Origin: an uncultured Eubacteriales bacterium
GTDB taxonomy: Bacteria > Bacillota > Clostridia > Oscillospirales > Acutalibacteraceae
Length of the DNA stretch: 64,000 nt
NCBI GenBank assembly: GCA_934444365.1
Contig: CAKSCM010000011.1
Span: 1 to 64,000, forward strand
Direction: 5' to 3'
The notes beneath the pieces were generated by a model, which worked only from the letters and a program-made list of their open reading frames with translations, did no database searches and was not told the DNA's origin. The position numbers were made by a program, and so were the translations under genes. Positions 51,885 to 60,427 of this stretch are shown here, piece after piece. Each line of letters opens with the position of its first letter. The stretch's first letter is position 1.

Positions 51885-53966
51885 TTACTGAACGCTGTAG
51901 AGCATTTCGCCGTAGGTCGGGAAGGGCCAATATTTTTTGCCCACAACCGTTTCAAGCTCGTCAGCCACCTCGCGAACGCCCTGCATAGAGGAAAGGATCC
52001 TGTCTCTTGTAAGGGTACCCTTCTCGGTTATATCGCCGCAAAGCGAGGTCTCCTCAACCGCCCTTTCAAGTCCTTCGACCCTTTCGTACATAAGGGCCGT
52101 CAGGTCGCTCATCTTGTTTATAAGCTTTAATTCAAGGTCGATTCCGGCACCGATGGTCTTTTTATCGCCCGCTATCTGAGCGACATCCTTCTCGTAACCG
52201 AGAATAGACGGTAATACATCCTTTTTAACCATATCAATAAGCGCAAGAGCCTCTATATGCACCGTTTTGCAATAGTTTTCCATGAGTATTTCATACCGCG
52301 ATTTGAGCTCTTCCTTTGTAAAAACCCCGTGGCGTTCAAACAGTGATATATTTTTATCGCTCAGCATATACGGCAGCGCTTCAGGTGTGGTTTTAAGATT
52401 CAAAAGTCCGCGACGCTGTGCTTCTTCAACCCATTCCTCGGAATAATTGTTGCCGTTGAATATTATCCGTGAATTTTCTCTTACCGTTTTCCTGACTATA
52501 TGGAATATTTCACGTTTAATATCGTCCGTTTTTTCAAGCCGGTCGGCAATAATGCTCAGCTCCTCGGCAACTATGGTGTTGAGTATGGTATTGATTCCGG
52601 CAATCGAAAGACTCGAACCCGGCATTCTGAATTCAAAACGATTACCGGTAAAAGCAAAGGGTGAGGTACGGTTGCGGTCGGTCGTATCCTTTTTAAACTG
52701 CGGCAAAAAGCCAACGCCGGTTTCAAGCTCCATGGAATCGGCACAGTTATGATCCTCTTTTTTCACTATGGAATCAAGCACCTCGGTCAAATCCTCACCG
52801 ATATATATCGACATAATGGCCGGCGGTGCCTCACTTCCGCCGAGGCGATGATCGTTTCCTGCCGACGCGACCGACACCCTGAGCATATCCTGATATTCGT
52901 CCACCGCCTTTATCACCGCGGCAAAAAATATAAGAAATCTTGCATTCTGAGCCGGTGTCTTGCCCGGCTTTAAAAGACTTCCCGCCGGGGTGTCTATCGA
53001 CCAGTTGTTATGCTTTCCGCTTCCGTTTACTCCGGCAAAGGGCTTTTCGTGAAGAAGACACACCATGCCGTGCCGGTCGGCAATGCGTTTCATAAGCTCC
53101 ATTGTGAGCTGATTGTGATCTGTTGCAACGTTGGCCGTCGTGAAAACGGGGGCGAGCTCATGCTGAGAGGGCGCAGCCTCGTTATGCTTGGTTTTGGCAT
53201 AGATTCCGAGCTTCCAAAGCTCCTCGTCAAGCTCCTTCATAAAGGCCGATATTCTCGGCTTCAATGCGCCGAAATAATGATCCTCCATCTCCTGTCCCTT
53301 AGGCGGACGGGCACCGAGCAGTGTTCTGCCGGTGTAAATAAGATCGGGACGTTTAAGATAAACCGATTTATCCACAAGAAAATATTCCTGCTCGGGACCG
53401 ACGCTCGCCGTTATGCGGACATCGTCCTCGCCGAAAAATTTAAGTACCCTTTTTGCCTGGGTCTCAAGGGTCTGCATCGAACGGAGCAACGGGGTCTTTT
53501 TATCAAGCGCCTCGCCGTTGTAAGAACAAAACGCCGTGGGGATGCAAAGCGTCCCGTCCTTTACAAAGGCATAGGACGTAGGATCCCACGAGGTATAGCC
53601 TCTCGCCTCAAAGGTGGCTCTCAGCCCCCCCGACGGGAAGCTTGACGCGTCCGGCTCTCCCTTTATAAGCTCCTTACCCGAAAACTCCATTATGACCTTG
53701 TCGGGTCCCGCCGGCGTTATAAAGCTGTCGTGCTTTTCGGCGGTCACACCGGTCATCGGCTGGAACCAGTGGGTATAATGTGTCGCGCCCTTTTCAAGCG
53801 CCCATTCCTTCATGCCGTGGGCCACCTCGTTGGCTAAAGTTATGTCAAGATGCTTGCCCTCGGCAATGGTCTGTTTAAGACGTCTATAGGTGTCCTTTGA
53901 AAGCTTTTCGCGCATGGCAGCGTCTCCGAACACCATGCTTGCAAATATTTCGGGAATATTTATCAT
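51885..53966 (-). CDS. glnN: Glutamine synthetase, type III
   Basis: A 693-residue GSIII, the large form found in Bacteroides, Clostridia and cyanobacteria; it makes glutamine from glutamate, ammonia and ATP. Visible are HYTHWFQPMTG and KHDSF (about residues 60-80), the GSIII signature SFPSGGLRATFEARGYTSWDP, VGPEQEYFL, the metal and glutamate site TKHNEAAPSQHELAPV and the ATP site NGSGKHNNWSI. ATG 53966 is chosen: AAAGGA lies just upstream within the sequence that a GTG start at 53984 would translate. It follows asnA (minus) with 148 bases between; that gap contains AATCCCGG (54006-54013) paired with CCGGGATT (54060-54067). Confidence 0.95.
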   Translation of the reverse strand: MINIPEIFASMVFGDAAMREKLSKDTYRRLKQTIAEGKHLDITLANEVAHGMKEWALEKGATHYTHWFQPMTGVTAEKHDSFITPAGPDKVIMEFSGKELIKGEPDASSFPSGGLRATFEARGYTSWDPTSYAFVKDGTLCIPTAFCSYNGEALDKKTPLLRSMQTLETQAKRVLKFFGEDDVRITASVGPEQEYFLVDKSVYLKRPDLIYTGRTLLGARPPKGQEMEDHYFGALKPRISAFMKELDEELWKLGIYAKTKHNEAAPSQHELAPVFTTANVATDHNQLTMELMKRIADRHGMVCLLHEKPFAGVNGSGKHNNWSIDTPAGSLLKPGKTPAQNARFLIFFAAVIKAVDEYQDMLRVSVASAGNDHRLGGSEAPPAIMSIYIGEDLTEVLDSIVKKEDHNCADSMELETGVGFLPQFKKDTTDRNRTSPFAFTGNRFEFRMPGSSLSIAGINTILNTIVAEELSIIADRLEKTDDIKREIFHIVRKTVRENSRIIFNGNNYSEEWVEEAQRRGLLNLKTTPEALPYMLSDKNISLFERHGVFTKEELKSRYEILMENYCKTVHIEALALIDMVKKDVLPSILGYEKDVAQIAGDKKTIGAGIDLELKLINKMSDLTALMYERVEGLERAVEETSLCGDITEKGTLTRDRILSSMQGVREVADELETVVGKKYWPFPTYGEMLYSVQ

Positions 53967-54114
53967 TATATTTTGTCCTTTCACAAAAATACCGACAGCC
54001 TTTTAAATCCCGGCACATTACCGTACAAGCCTTGAATTTTTGCCTGAGTTTAAACGATACCGGGATTAAAACACCGTTTATCCGCCGTTTTGGGAAGTAA
54101 AATATACCGCTTGA

Positions 54115-55122
54115 TTACAGCAGCTCTATGCCGGCCTCCGCGCATAAATCGACGGTCGCTTTATCCCATAAGGATACCTGAACCTCGCCTATATGCGCCT
54201 TTTCAAGCAGCAGCATGCATATTCGCGACTGTCCTATTCCTCCGCCCATTGTAAGGGGCAGCTCGCCCGAAAGCAGCATTTTATGAAAGGTCAGTCCGCG
54301 GCGATCGTCGCAATCCGCCTTTTCAAGCTGCTCGTCAAGGGCTTTTTCGTCCACACGTATTCCCATGGAGCTTACCTCAAAGGCACATCCGAGAGTATCA
54401 TTCCAGAAAAGTATATCGCAATTAAGCGACCAGTCATCGTAATCGGGGGCTCTTCCGTCGTGCGGCTTGCCGTTTTTCAGCTTATCGCCTATCTGCATAA
54501 GGCAAACCGTTTTATATTCGCTCGTTATTTTATTTTCGCGTTCCTTCGGCGAAAGCTCGGGGTACATATCCTCAAGCTCATAGGTCGTAATGTACTTTAC
54601 GTCTCTGCTTAAAACCGATTTAAGCTCCGGATACATCGCCTTTACTTCCTCGTGGATATCGGCCACTATGTTGACGATAATATCTACCGTTTTTTTCAAA
54701 AACTCAATATTCCGATCCTCGCGACGTATTACCCTCTCCCAGTCCCACTGGTCGACGTATATAGAATGAAGATTGTCCATCTCCTCATCGCGGCGTATGG
54801 CGTTCATATCGGCGTAAAGACCTTCTCCCACCGGAAAGCCGTATTTATAAAGGGCCATGCGTTTCCATTTGGCAAGGGAATGTACCACCTGCGCGACCGT
54901 TCCGGTCTCCTTTATTCCGAATTCGACCGGGCGCTCTATGCCGTTTAAATCGTCGTTAAGACCGGTTGACGGATCGACAAAAAGCGGAGCCGAGGCGCGT
55001 TTTAAATTCAGTCCCGACCTGAGCTTGTTTTCAAAATGTCTTTTAATTATTCCTATTGCACTTTGCGTTTCGTAAAGGCTAAGCGGACTTTTATACCCCT
55101 TCGGCACCGTCAGTTTGCTCAT
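54115..55122 (-). CDS. asnA: Aspartate-ammonia ligase (asparagine synthetase A)
   Basis: A 335-residue class II synthetase-like enzyme that makes asparagine from aspartate, ammonia and ATP. Visible are YETQSAIGIIKRHFENKL, LFVDPSTGLNDDLNGIERPV, VHSLAKWKRMALYKYGF, VDQWDWERVI, AFEVSSMGIRVD and the C-terminal GGGIGQSRICMLLLEKAHIGEVQ. Length matches the family. Its own promoter lies upstream with a leader of about 80 bases containing one very stable hairpin. It precedes the glutamine synthetase gene on the same strand, giving a pair of ammonia-assimilating enzymes. Confidence 0.96.
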   Translation of the reverse strand: MSKLTVPKGYKSPLSLYETQSAIGIIKRHFENKLRSGLNLKRASAPLFVDPSTGLNDDLNGIERPVEFGIKETGTVAQVVHSLAKWKRMALYKYGFPVGEGLYADMNAIRRDEEMDNLHSIYVDQWDWERVIRREDRNIEFLKKTVDIIVNIVADIHEEVKAMYPELKSVLSRDVKYITTYELEDMYPELSPKERENKITSEYKTVCLMQIGDKLKNGKPHDGRAPDYDDWSLNCDILFWNDTLGCAFEVSSMGIRVDEKALDEQLEKADCDDRRGLTFHKMLLSGELPLTMGGGIGQSRICMLLLEKAHIGEVQVSLWDKATVDLCAEAGIELL

Positions 55123-55160
55123 AAAAATATACGTGACCTTTCATAATGTGTTGTCAGTAA

Positions 55161-55191
55161 AGGCGCCGCAACCGCACGGTTCGCAGCGCCT
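55161..55191 (-). promoter_or_regulatory. Stable hairpin in the asnA leader
   Basis: On the minus strand AGGCGC and GAACCG-type blocks pair with CGGTT and GCGCCT over 14-15 base pairs with few mismatches and a two- to four-base loop. TTTACTG follows, a poor T-run. It sits about 40 bases before the start codon and may be an attenuator or stability element. Confidence 0.5.
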
Positions 55192-55208
55192 ACGCATCTA
55201 TACAGTTG

Positions 55209-55237
55209 ATGATACCATCAGGCGAGCAAAAAGTCAA
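55209..55237 (-). promoter_or_regulatory. asnA promoter
   Basis: Minus strand: TTGACT (55237-55232), 17 bases, TATCAT (55214-55209). The 378-base gap 55123-55500 otherwise contains the leader hairpin and the rluB-side terminator. Confidence 0.7.
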
Positions 55238-55370
55238 TACCTCCTCGCCGCTTTGACCGCAGGACCATATACCTTTATAGGTATTGCCGGAAAGACCGAC
55301 CATGCGGCAAGATTTAAAATCAACCTTTGTGTTTTCTCTATATAGTGCAACACCTAACTTAAAAAAGAAA

Positions 55371-55433
55371 CAAAACCGGGGCTGCATGTCCTTTATCTTT
55401 TAAAACTAAAAGCTTAAAGGTTCAGCAGTCCCG
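55371..55433 (-). terminator. Terminator after the pseudouridine synthase gene
   Basis: On the minus strand CGGGACTGC (55433-55425) pairs with GCAGCCCCG (55385-55377), with an inner CCTTTA/AAAGG stem, followed by GTTTTGTTTC. Confidence 0.65.
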
Positions 55434-55500
55434 ATTATTATTCGTTATTGCTTTTGGCATTAATTCAGGCTTTTAATACCCGGCCGAGCCTCCGCCCCGG

Positions 55501-56310
55501 TTACCTCGAGCCTCTTTGAACCGCCCTCCCGGCCGGCCTTTTTCTGCCGGTTTTTACGTTTTCATTTTGCATTTCGGCCTTTTTGGTGACCTTTGCACAG
55601 GAAATAAGATCCCTTATTTCCTTTTCGCTCAAAGTCCGCCATTTGCCGACCGGCAGCATGCCGAGCGAAAGATTGCCTATTGCGGTGCGCTTAAGACGAG
55701 CCACCTCAAGGCCAACCTCGTCGCACATGCGGCGAATCTCACGGTTGCGCCCCTCGTGCAGGGTTATCATCAGAACGACCCTTTCAGGCTCACTGAGCTT
55801 TATTTCAACCTCGGCCGGGGCCGTACGCTTACCGTCGAGCATAATTCCGGCGCGGATTCGGTCGAGCTGATCCTCGCTTACCGGAGCCTTTACCGTAACA
55901 CGGTACACCTTCTGAACATGCCCCGACGGGTGGGTCATCAAATTGGCAAATTCGCCGTCGCTTGTGAGCACTATAAGCCCCTCGGAATCCTTATCAAGCC
56001 GGCCGCACGGGTAGACCCTCGCGCCAACATCCTTAACAAGATCGGCAACGCACTTTCTGCCCTTTTCATCGCTCATGGTGGTAACATATCCGCGCGGCTT
56101 GTTCAGCATTACATATGCCCTCTCGCCGGATTTTACCACCTTTCTACCGCAAAGCTCAACCACGTCCCGATAGCCGACCTTATCGCCGAGCTCGGCCTTT
56201 CGCCCGTTTATCTTTACCCGTCCGTCCGCAATGTACTCCTCGGCCTTTCGCCTTGAGCATACTCCGCATTCCGAAAGGTATTTTTGTACCCTTATGTCCT
56301 CATTTTTCAT
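55501..56310 (-). CDS. rluB: Ribosomal large subunit pseudouridine synthase, RsuA/RluB family
   Basis: A 269-residue enzyme. The N-terminal S4 RNA-binding domain reads RVQKYLSECGVCSRRKAEEYI (about residues 7-27). The catalytic motif is GRLDKDSEGLIVLTSDG with Asp106, and the family-specific HEGRNREIRRMC follows (about 180). The family isomerises a uridine in 23S (RluB) or 16S (RsuA) rRNA; RluB is preferred by length and clostridial precedent but is not proven. A basic C-terminal tail ends the protein. It lies 13 bases after a small membrane protein gene. Confidence 0.88.
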   Translation of the reverse strand: MKNEDIRVQKYLSECGVCSRRKAEEYIADGRVKINGRKAELGDKVGYRDVVELCGRKVVKSGERAYVMLNKPRGYVTTMSDEKGRKCVADLVKDVGARVYPCGRLDKDSEGLIVLTSDGEFANLMTHPSGHVQKVYRVTVKAPVSEDQLDRIRAGIMLDGKRTAPAEVEIKLSEPERVVLMITLHEGRNREIRRMCDEVGLEVARLKRTAIGNLSLGMLPVGKWRTLSEKEIRDLISCAKVTKKAEMQNENVKTGRKRPAGRAVQRGSR

Positions 56311-56323
56311 ACTTTATGCCGTC

Positions 56324-56929
56324 TTACTCCGTCATGTTGTCGATATACCATTTTCCGTCAATATGCAGCATATTAACATAGGTCGGTGTGCTTTCGACCT
56401 TATCGCCTATGGTCAGTATATCGCAGGTTATAATTATAAGCTCGTCGGCATTATACTCCGACTTGTAGTCAACACCCATATAAACGCCGTTTTCAAGCTT
56501 ATTGCCGGTCTTTTGCATGTTTTCGACCTTAAAACGGACACTTTCTCCGAACTGCTCCTTAAGCGAAGAAGAAAAAATATTGTTGAACAGCAGCTGTGCG
56601 CCGTTATCGCCGTAGTTTTCGTTCACACTGTTTAGCATATCGGGACTAAGACACGACCTCAGCTTTTCGTAATCCCGTGCATTAAGCGCGCTTACATACT
56701 TTTTCAGTACGCTCTCGGGCGTCGTCGGTATGCTCGAAAACGGCTTGAATACCGTTAAAACCACCGTAAGACCGACCGCAATCGCCACAATTACGGCCGC
56801 CGCAACAAAGGTCTTTGCTCTTTTCTTCCTTTTTTCCTTTAAAGCCTGCTCCTTTTGCTCGGCCGGGGCCGGCTTTGACAAAACGCTCGAAAGCTCATAT
56901 TCGCTGTCTTTTTCTCTTTTTTTACCCAT
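56324..56929 (-). CDS. Single-span membrane protein with extracytoplasmic domain, function unknown
   Basis: A 201-residue protein not assigned to a named family. A charged cytoplasmic start is followed by a membrane span (about residues 36-58, FVAAAVIVAIAVGLTVVLTVF) and an extracytoplasmic domain. That domain begins PESVLKKYVSALNARDYEKLRSCLSPDML and ends DGKWYIDNMTE, the pattern of DUF4878/NTF2-like accessory domains. ATG 56929 is eight bases after AAAGG; an ATG six bases earlier is only two bases from it. It is probably co-transcribed with the pseudouridine synthase gene. Confidence 0.7.
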   Translation of the reverse strand: MGKKREKDSEYELSSVLSKPAPAEQKEQALKEKRKKRAKTFVAAAVIVAIAVGLTVVLTVFKPFSSIPTTPESVLKKYVSALNARDYEKLRSCLSPDMLNSVNENYGDNGAQLLFNNIFSSSLKEQFGESVRFKVENMQKTGNKLENGVYMGVDYKSEYNADELIIITCDILTIGDKVESTPTYVNMLHIDGKWYIDNMTE

Positions 56930-57058
56930 CTTCATAACCTTTCATTTTACGGCTAAAGCCATTTTTACTTACACCTTAAATATAACACCCGAACCCGTAT
57001 CAAAGCCGTTTTAACTTGACTTGCTTGTTGTACGCGGCGGGCATAATTCATTAAAAGA

Positions 57059-57427
57059 TCAAAGCTTTTTGCCGCATCCGTTGCAGTATGACGCCTCTTT
57101 GCCGTTGACGGTACCGCACTCCTCGCAGGTTTTTGTATGCTTCATAATATTAAGCTTTTGTTTGAGCTCGGCTAAAGCCTGTTTTTTGCGGTCGATCACG
57201 TCGACCAGCTTTGCGGCAGCCTCATCGTTTTCGCCATTTTCGGAATTTTTGTCCTTTATGCTATTATAATAAAGTCTTCCAAGCTCGGCGCAGTCGTCAT
57301 CTATGGATGACTGTACCTTGGCAATCTCTATTTTCAGCTTTTGAATATCTATGGTATCTCCGGCCTTTTTTACCGCCGTATCAAGAATTGATTTTGCCGT
57401 AATGCATGAATCCTCAAAAAAGCCCAT
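57059..57427 (-). CDS. Coiled-coil protein with C-terminal zinc ribbon
   Basis: A 122-residue cytoplasmic protein. Residues about 10-95 are helical with heptad-like spacing (AKSILDTAVKKAGDTIDIQKLKIEIAKV, then IDRKKQALAELKQKL). The C-terminus is a zinc ribbon, CEECG and CNGCG with 11-12 residues between the two CxxC pairs. Such proteins are common and uncharacterised in Clostridia. AAGGAG lies ten bases before the ATG, and a near-consensus promoter lies upstream. No function can be given. Confidence 0.75.
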   Translation of the reverse strand: MGFFEDSCITAKSILDTAVKKAGDTIDIQKLKIEIAKVQSSIDDDCAELGRLYYNSIKDKNSENGENDEAAAKLVDVIDRKKQALAELKQKLNIMKHTKTCEECGTVNGKEASYCNGCGKKL

Positions 57428-57503
57428 GAAATAACAACTCCTTATTTAACACGAACGTTACGGATTTTTAAAAAATCCGCTGTCATCCGCTGTATTTACA
57501 ATT

Positions 57504-57532
57504 ATTATAACAGCACTTGATCCTCCTTGCAA
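57504..57532 (-). promoter_or_regulatory. Promoter of the zinc-ribbon gene
   Basis: Minus strand: TTGCAA (57532-57527), 17 bases, TATAAT (57509-57504). Confidence 0.75.
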
Positions 57533-57578
57533 GTTTTAAAGTGTTAACCATTTGAAAACTTATAATCTATACCAATGC

Positions 57579-57634
57579 AAGGGCGCGCATGAGAAGCCTT
57601 TTTGCCGCCTCCCATACGCGCCCTTTTCTTTTAA
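57579..57634. terminator. Hairpin at the end of the sugar ABC operon
   Basis: AAGGGCGCGCATG pairs with CATACGCGCCCTT around an inner GAAGCC/GCCTCC-type stem. The T-rich tract lies on the plus side (TTTTCTTTT), whereas the operon reads on the minus strand, so efficiency for that operon is uncertain. Confidence 0.5.
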
Positions 57635-57680
57635 TTTTTTTGCCGCCGATCGATACGCAGCCTAAAGCGCCGACAGGTGC

Positions 57681-58712
57681 TCAACCCTTTTTGCGCTTAG
57701 CCTGAATGGAGTTTATAAGCACGGCGCCGATTATAAGCGCACCCTGCACTATATACTGCATGTAGCTGTCGACTCCGTTTAAGGTCATGGCGTTGTTTAT
57801 AACACCGAGGAAGATAAGACCCAAGAAGGTGCCCCAGATTTTTCCTGATCCGCCGGAGAGGCTTGCTCCTCCGATTATAACGGCCGAAATAACCTGCATT
57901 TCGGAGCCGCGTCCGAACGAGAAGGTTCCGCTCATTACCTGAGACGAGAACAGTATTCCGGCAAATGCCGCACAGAACTGTACTATTATCATAACGGCGA
58001 TCTTGACTGCCTTTACGTTAATTCCCGAAAGTCTGGCCGATTCGGGATTTCCGCCGGTTGCATAAAGCGAACGTCCGAAACGGGTATATTTTACGATAAC
58101 CGCAGTTATGATAAAGAAGACAATAAGGAAGAGCGCCGAAACAGGGATTTTGCCGAACAGGGTTCCGGCACCGAACCATTTATACCAGGTAGGCAGTCCG
58201 GTTATCGGGAATCCGTTCGAAATAACGGCCGCAAGACCGTAAAGCAAATTAAGCATACCGAGGGTAATAATAAAGGACGGCATCTTGAATTTTGTAAGCA
58301 AAAATCCGTTAAACAAACCAAACAGCGAGCAAAGAAGCAGCGCCGCCGCTATTCCTATAACGCAGGCAAGTGTAATAGACATACCCGACGAAACAAGCGT
58401 CTCTGTAACAAGGGCTACTATAACGCCGCTGAGTCCGATGGTCGAGCCGACCGAAAGGTCAATTTCGCCGGCGATTATTACAAAGGTCATGCCGAATGCG
58501 ATAATACCGTTTTTGGAGACGGTATCAAGAATATTAAGAAGATTGTCCACCGAAAGAAATCTGTCCGAGGTAAAGCTTACAGCCACAATCAGCAATATAA
58601 GTATCATTTCAAGCACATGTCTTCCCATGAAAGACATAACTTTTTTGCCCGTTGAGACAGTATTTCCGGGCATACCTGTCGGGGATAAGGTCTTAGTGTT
58701 TGACATATTCAT
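57681..58712 (-). CDS. Sugar ABC transporter permease, RbsC type
   Basis: A 343-residue permease of the ribose/xylose/galactose (CUT2) class, with eight to ten hydrophobic segments. Family landmarks are GIIAFGMTFVIIAGEIDLSVGST, the ATPase-contact loop FGRSLYATGGNPESARLSGI, and GRGSEMQVISAVIIGGASLSGGSGKIWGTFLG. GAAGGGACAG lies before the ATG. It is the last gene of dehydrogenase, binding protein, ATPase, permease, 19 bases after the ATPase gene. Confidence 0.94.
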   Translation of the reverse strand: MNMSNTKTLSPTGMPGNTVSTGKKVMSFMGRHVLEMILILLIVAVSFTSDRFLSVDNLLNILDTVSKNGIIAFGMTFVIIAGEIDLSVGSTIGLSGVIVALVTETLVSSGMSITLACVIGIAAALLLCSLFGLFNGFLLTKFKMPSFIITLGMLNLLYGLAAVISNGFPITGLPTWYKWFGAGTLFGKIPVSALFLIVFFIITAVIVKYTRFGRSLYATGGNPESARLSGINVKAVKIAVMIIVQFCAAFAGILFSSQVMSGTFSFGRGSEMQVISAVIIGGASLSGGSGKIWGTFLGLIFLGVINNAMTLNGVDSYMQYIVQGALIIGAVLINSIQAKRKKG

Positions 58713-58731
58713 CTGTCCCTTCGATTGAATT

Positions 58732-60231
58732 TCAGTTCGCCTGAGCCGGAATATCCTCGCCCATGCATATGGAATAAAGCTCGTTTACGCTTATATTTTC
58801 CGGTCGCACCTCACCGCATATACGGCCGGCACGCATGATCAGTATCCGCTGGCACACCTCAAGCAGCTCCTCAAGCTCGGTAGATACCATTATGCTCGAA
58901 ATGCCCTTTCGGGATGCCTCCCACATTATTTTGAATATCTGCTGCTTTGCATTTACGTCAATTCCCCTTGAGGGCTCGTCAAACAGCATTACCGTCGGAG
59001 CGGTGTTAAGCCAGTTTCCTACAACTACCTTCTGCTGATTTCCGCCCGAAAGGGAGCCGACCGTAACCTCCGGAGAGGATACCTTTATTTCCAAATCTTC
59101 AATCTGTTTTCTTACATACTCAGCCTGACGATGCTTGTTCATAAATCCGCCGTCGGACAGGCTTTTGAGACTTGCATAGCAAAGATTATCGGCAACCGCA
59201 TTTTGCAGTATAAGCCCTTCGTTCTTACGATCCTCGGGAGTAAGAGCCATTCCGAGCTCCTTCATCCGTATAAGATTCGGAGAGGTGATGGTCTTTCCTC
59301 CGAATTCTATTTTTCCGCTGTCAAACCCGTCGGCACCGAAGATCGATTTTAAAAGCTCGGTTCTGCCCGATCCGAGCATTCCGGCTATTCCGAGCACCTC
59401 TCCGCGATGAAGGGTAAAGGATACGTCGGAAAACTTATTCTTCCGGGTAAGTCCCTCAACCTTTAAGACAACATCATCCGAAACCATAAGATCGTCCGGA
59501 CGACTTTGAACCTCAACATCCCCGAACATCATTTGGATAAGACTCGAACGGGTGGTATCCTGCATATTCACTTTATTTATGAATTTCCCGTCTCTTATTA
59601 TTGTGCAGGTATCGGCTATTTCCCAAAGCTCCTGCAATTTATGCGAAACATATATTACAATTACGCCTTTATCGCGCAGTGTTTTTACGATTTTAAACAG
59701 GGATTCCACCTCGTGTCTCGCGAGCGAGGAGGTGGGCTCGTCAAGCTGCAGGACCTTCGGATTAAAGCTCATGGCCTTGGCGATTTCCACCATCTGCCGT
59801 TGCCACATGCTCAGCGACGATACCGGAACATTCGCCGGTATGTCGATTTCCAGCTCGCCGAGCAGATCCCGTACCGTGCTTTCGGCCTTTTTGTAATCAA
59901 TAAGACCGAATTTCTTCGGCATACGCCCTATAAGTATATTTTCAGCGACCGAAAGCCCCGGAATAAGACTTAATTCCTGATAAACGGTTGCAATTCCGTT
60001 TTTAAAGGCGTCGGACGTCGAAGAAAATTTCATTTCCCTGTTATCGAGATAAAAGCTTCCGCTTGTCGGCGGCTGTGCTCCCGACAGTATTTTAAGCAAA
60101 GTGGACTTTCCGGAGCCGTTTTTACCGACAAGGGCATGTACCTTGCCGCCCTCAAATTCCACGCTCACGTTATCGAGCGCCAAGGTTCCCGGAAATTGCT
60201 TAGAGATGTTTTTGACCGTAAGTATACTCAT
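58732..60231 (-). CDS. Sugar ABC transporter ATP-binding protein, RbsA/MglA type
   Basis: A 499-residue protein made of two ABC domains in tandem. The first has Walker A GKNGSGKSTL, signature-like LSMWQRQMVEIAKAM and Walker B VLQLDEPTSSL. The second has a degenerate Walker A (GMLGSGRTEL), signature LSGGNQQKVVVG and Walker B VMLFDEPSRGID, exactly as in RbsA/MglA. ATG 60231 follows GGGAGGGAAGG; the in-frame codon at 60252 lacks a site. A CUT2 importer needs one such fused ATPase. It lies about 200 bases after the binding-protein gene. Confidence 0.95.
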   Translation of the reverse strand: MSILTVKNISKQFPGTLALDNVSVEFEGGKVHALVGKNGSGKSTLLKILSGAQPPTSGSFYLDNREMKFSSTSDAFKNGIATVYQELSLIPGLSVAENILIGRMPKKFGLIDYKKAESTVRDLLGELEIDIPANVPVSSLSMWQRQMVEIAKAMSFNPKVLQLDEPTSSLARHEVESLFKIVKTLRDKGVIVIYVSHKLQELWEIADTCTIIRDGKFINKVNMQDTTRSSLIQMMFGDVEVQSRPDDLMVSDDVVLKVEGLTRKNKFSDVSFTLHRGEVLGIAGMLGSGRTELLKSIFGADGFDSGKIEFGGKTITSPNLIRMKELGMALTPEDRKNEGLILQNAVADNLCYASLKSLSDGGFMNKHRQAEYVRKQIEDLEIKVSSPEVTVGSLSGGNQQKVVVGNWLNTAPTVMLFDEPSRGIDVNAKQQIFKIMWEASRKGISSIMVSTELEELLEVCQRILIMRAGRICGEVRPENISVNELYSICMGEDIPAQAN

Positions 60232-60269
60232 AAGCCTTCCCTCCCATTTCATTTGCTTTTTTTATTACC

Positions 60270-60309
60270 GGGGGTTCTCCGGCGTCCGAAAAAACACCGG
60301 AGAACCCCC
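60270..60309 (-). other. Intercistronic hairpin between binding-protein and ATPase genes
   Basis: GGGGGTTCTCCGG and CCGGAGAACCCCC form a perfect 13-base-pair stem. No T-run follows on the minus strand (GGTAATAAAAAAAG), so it is not a normal terminator. Such hairpins commonly stabilise the upstream message so that more binding protein than ATPase is made. Confidence 0.65.
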
Positions 60310-60427
60310 GTTTATCGGGCCGGGATAAACGAAACCTCATGCCATTCTTTTGGTTCCGTTTATCCTTGTACCGCGCCCGTCCGGCACAGTACCGAAAACC
60401 CGTATTTAAAAGACTGACTATTCTTTA

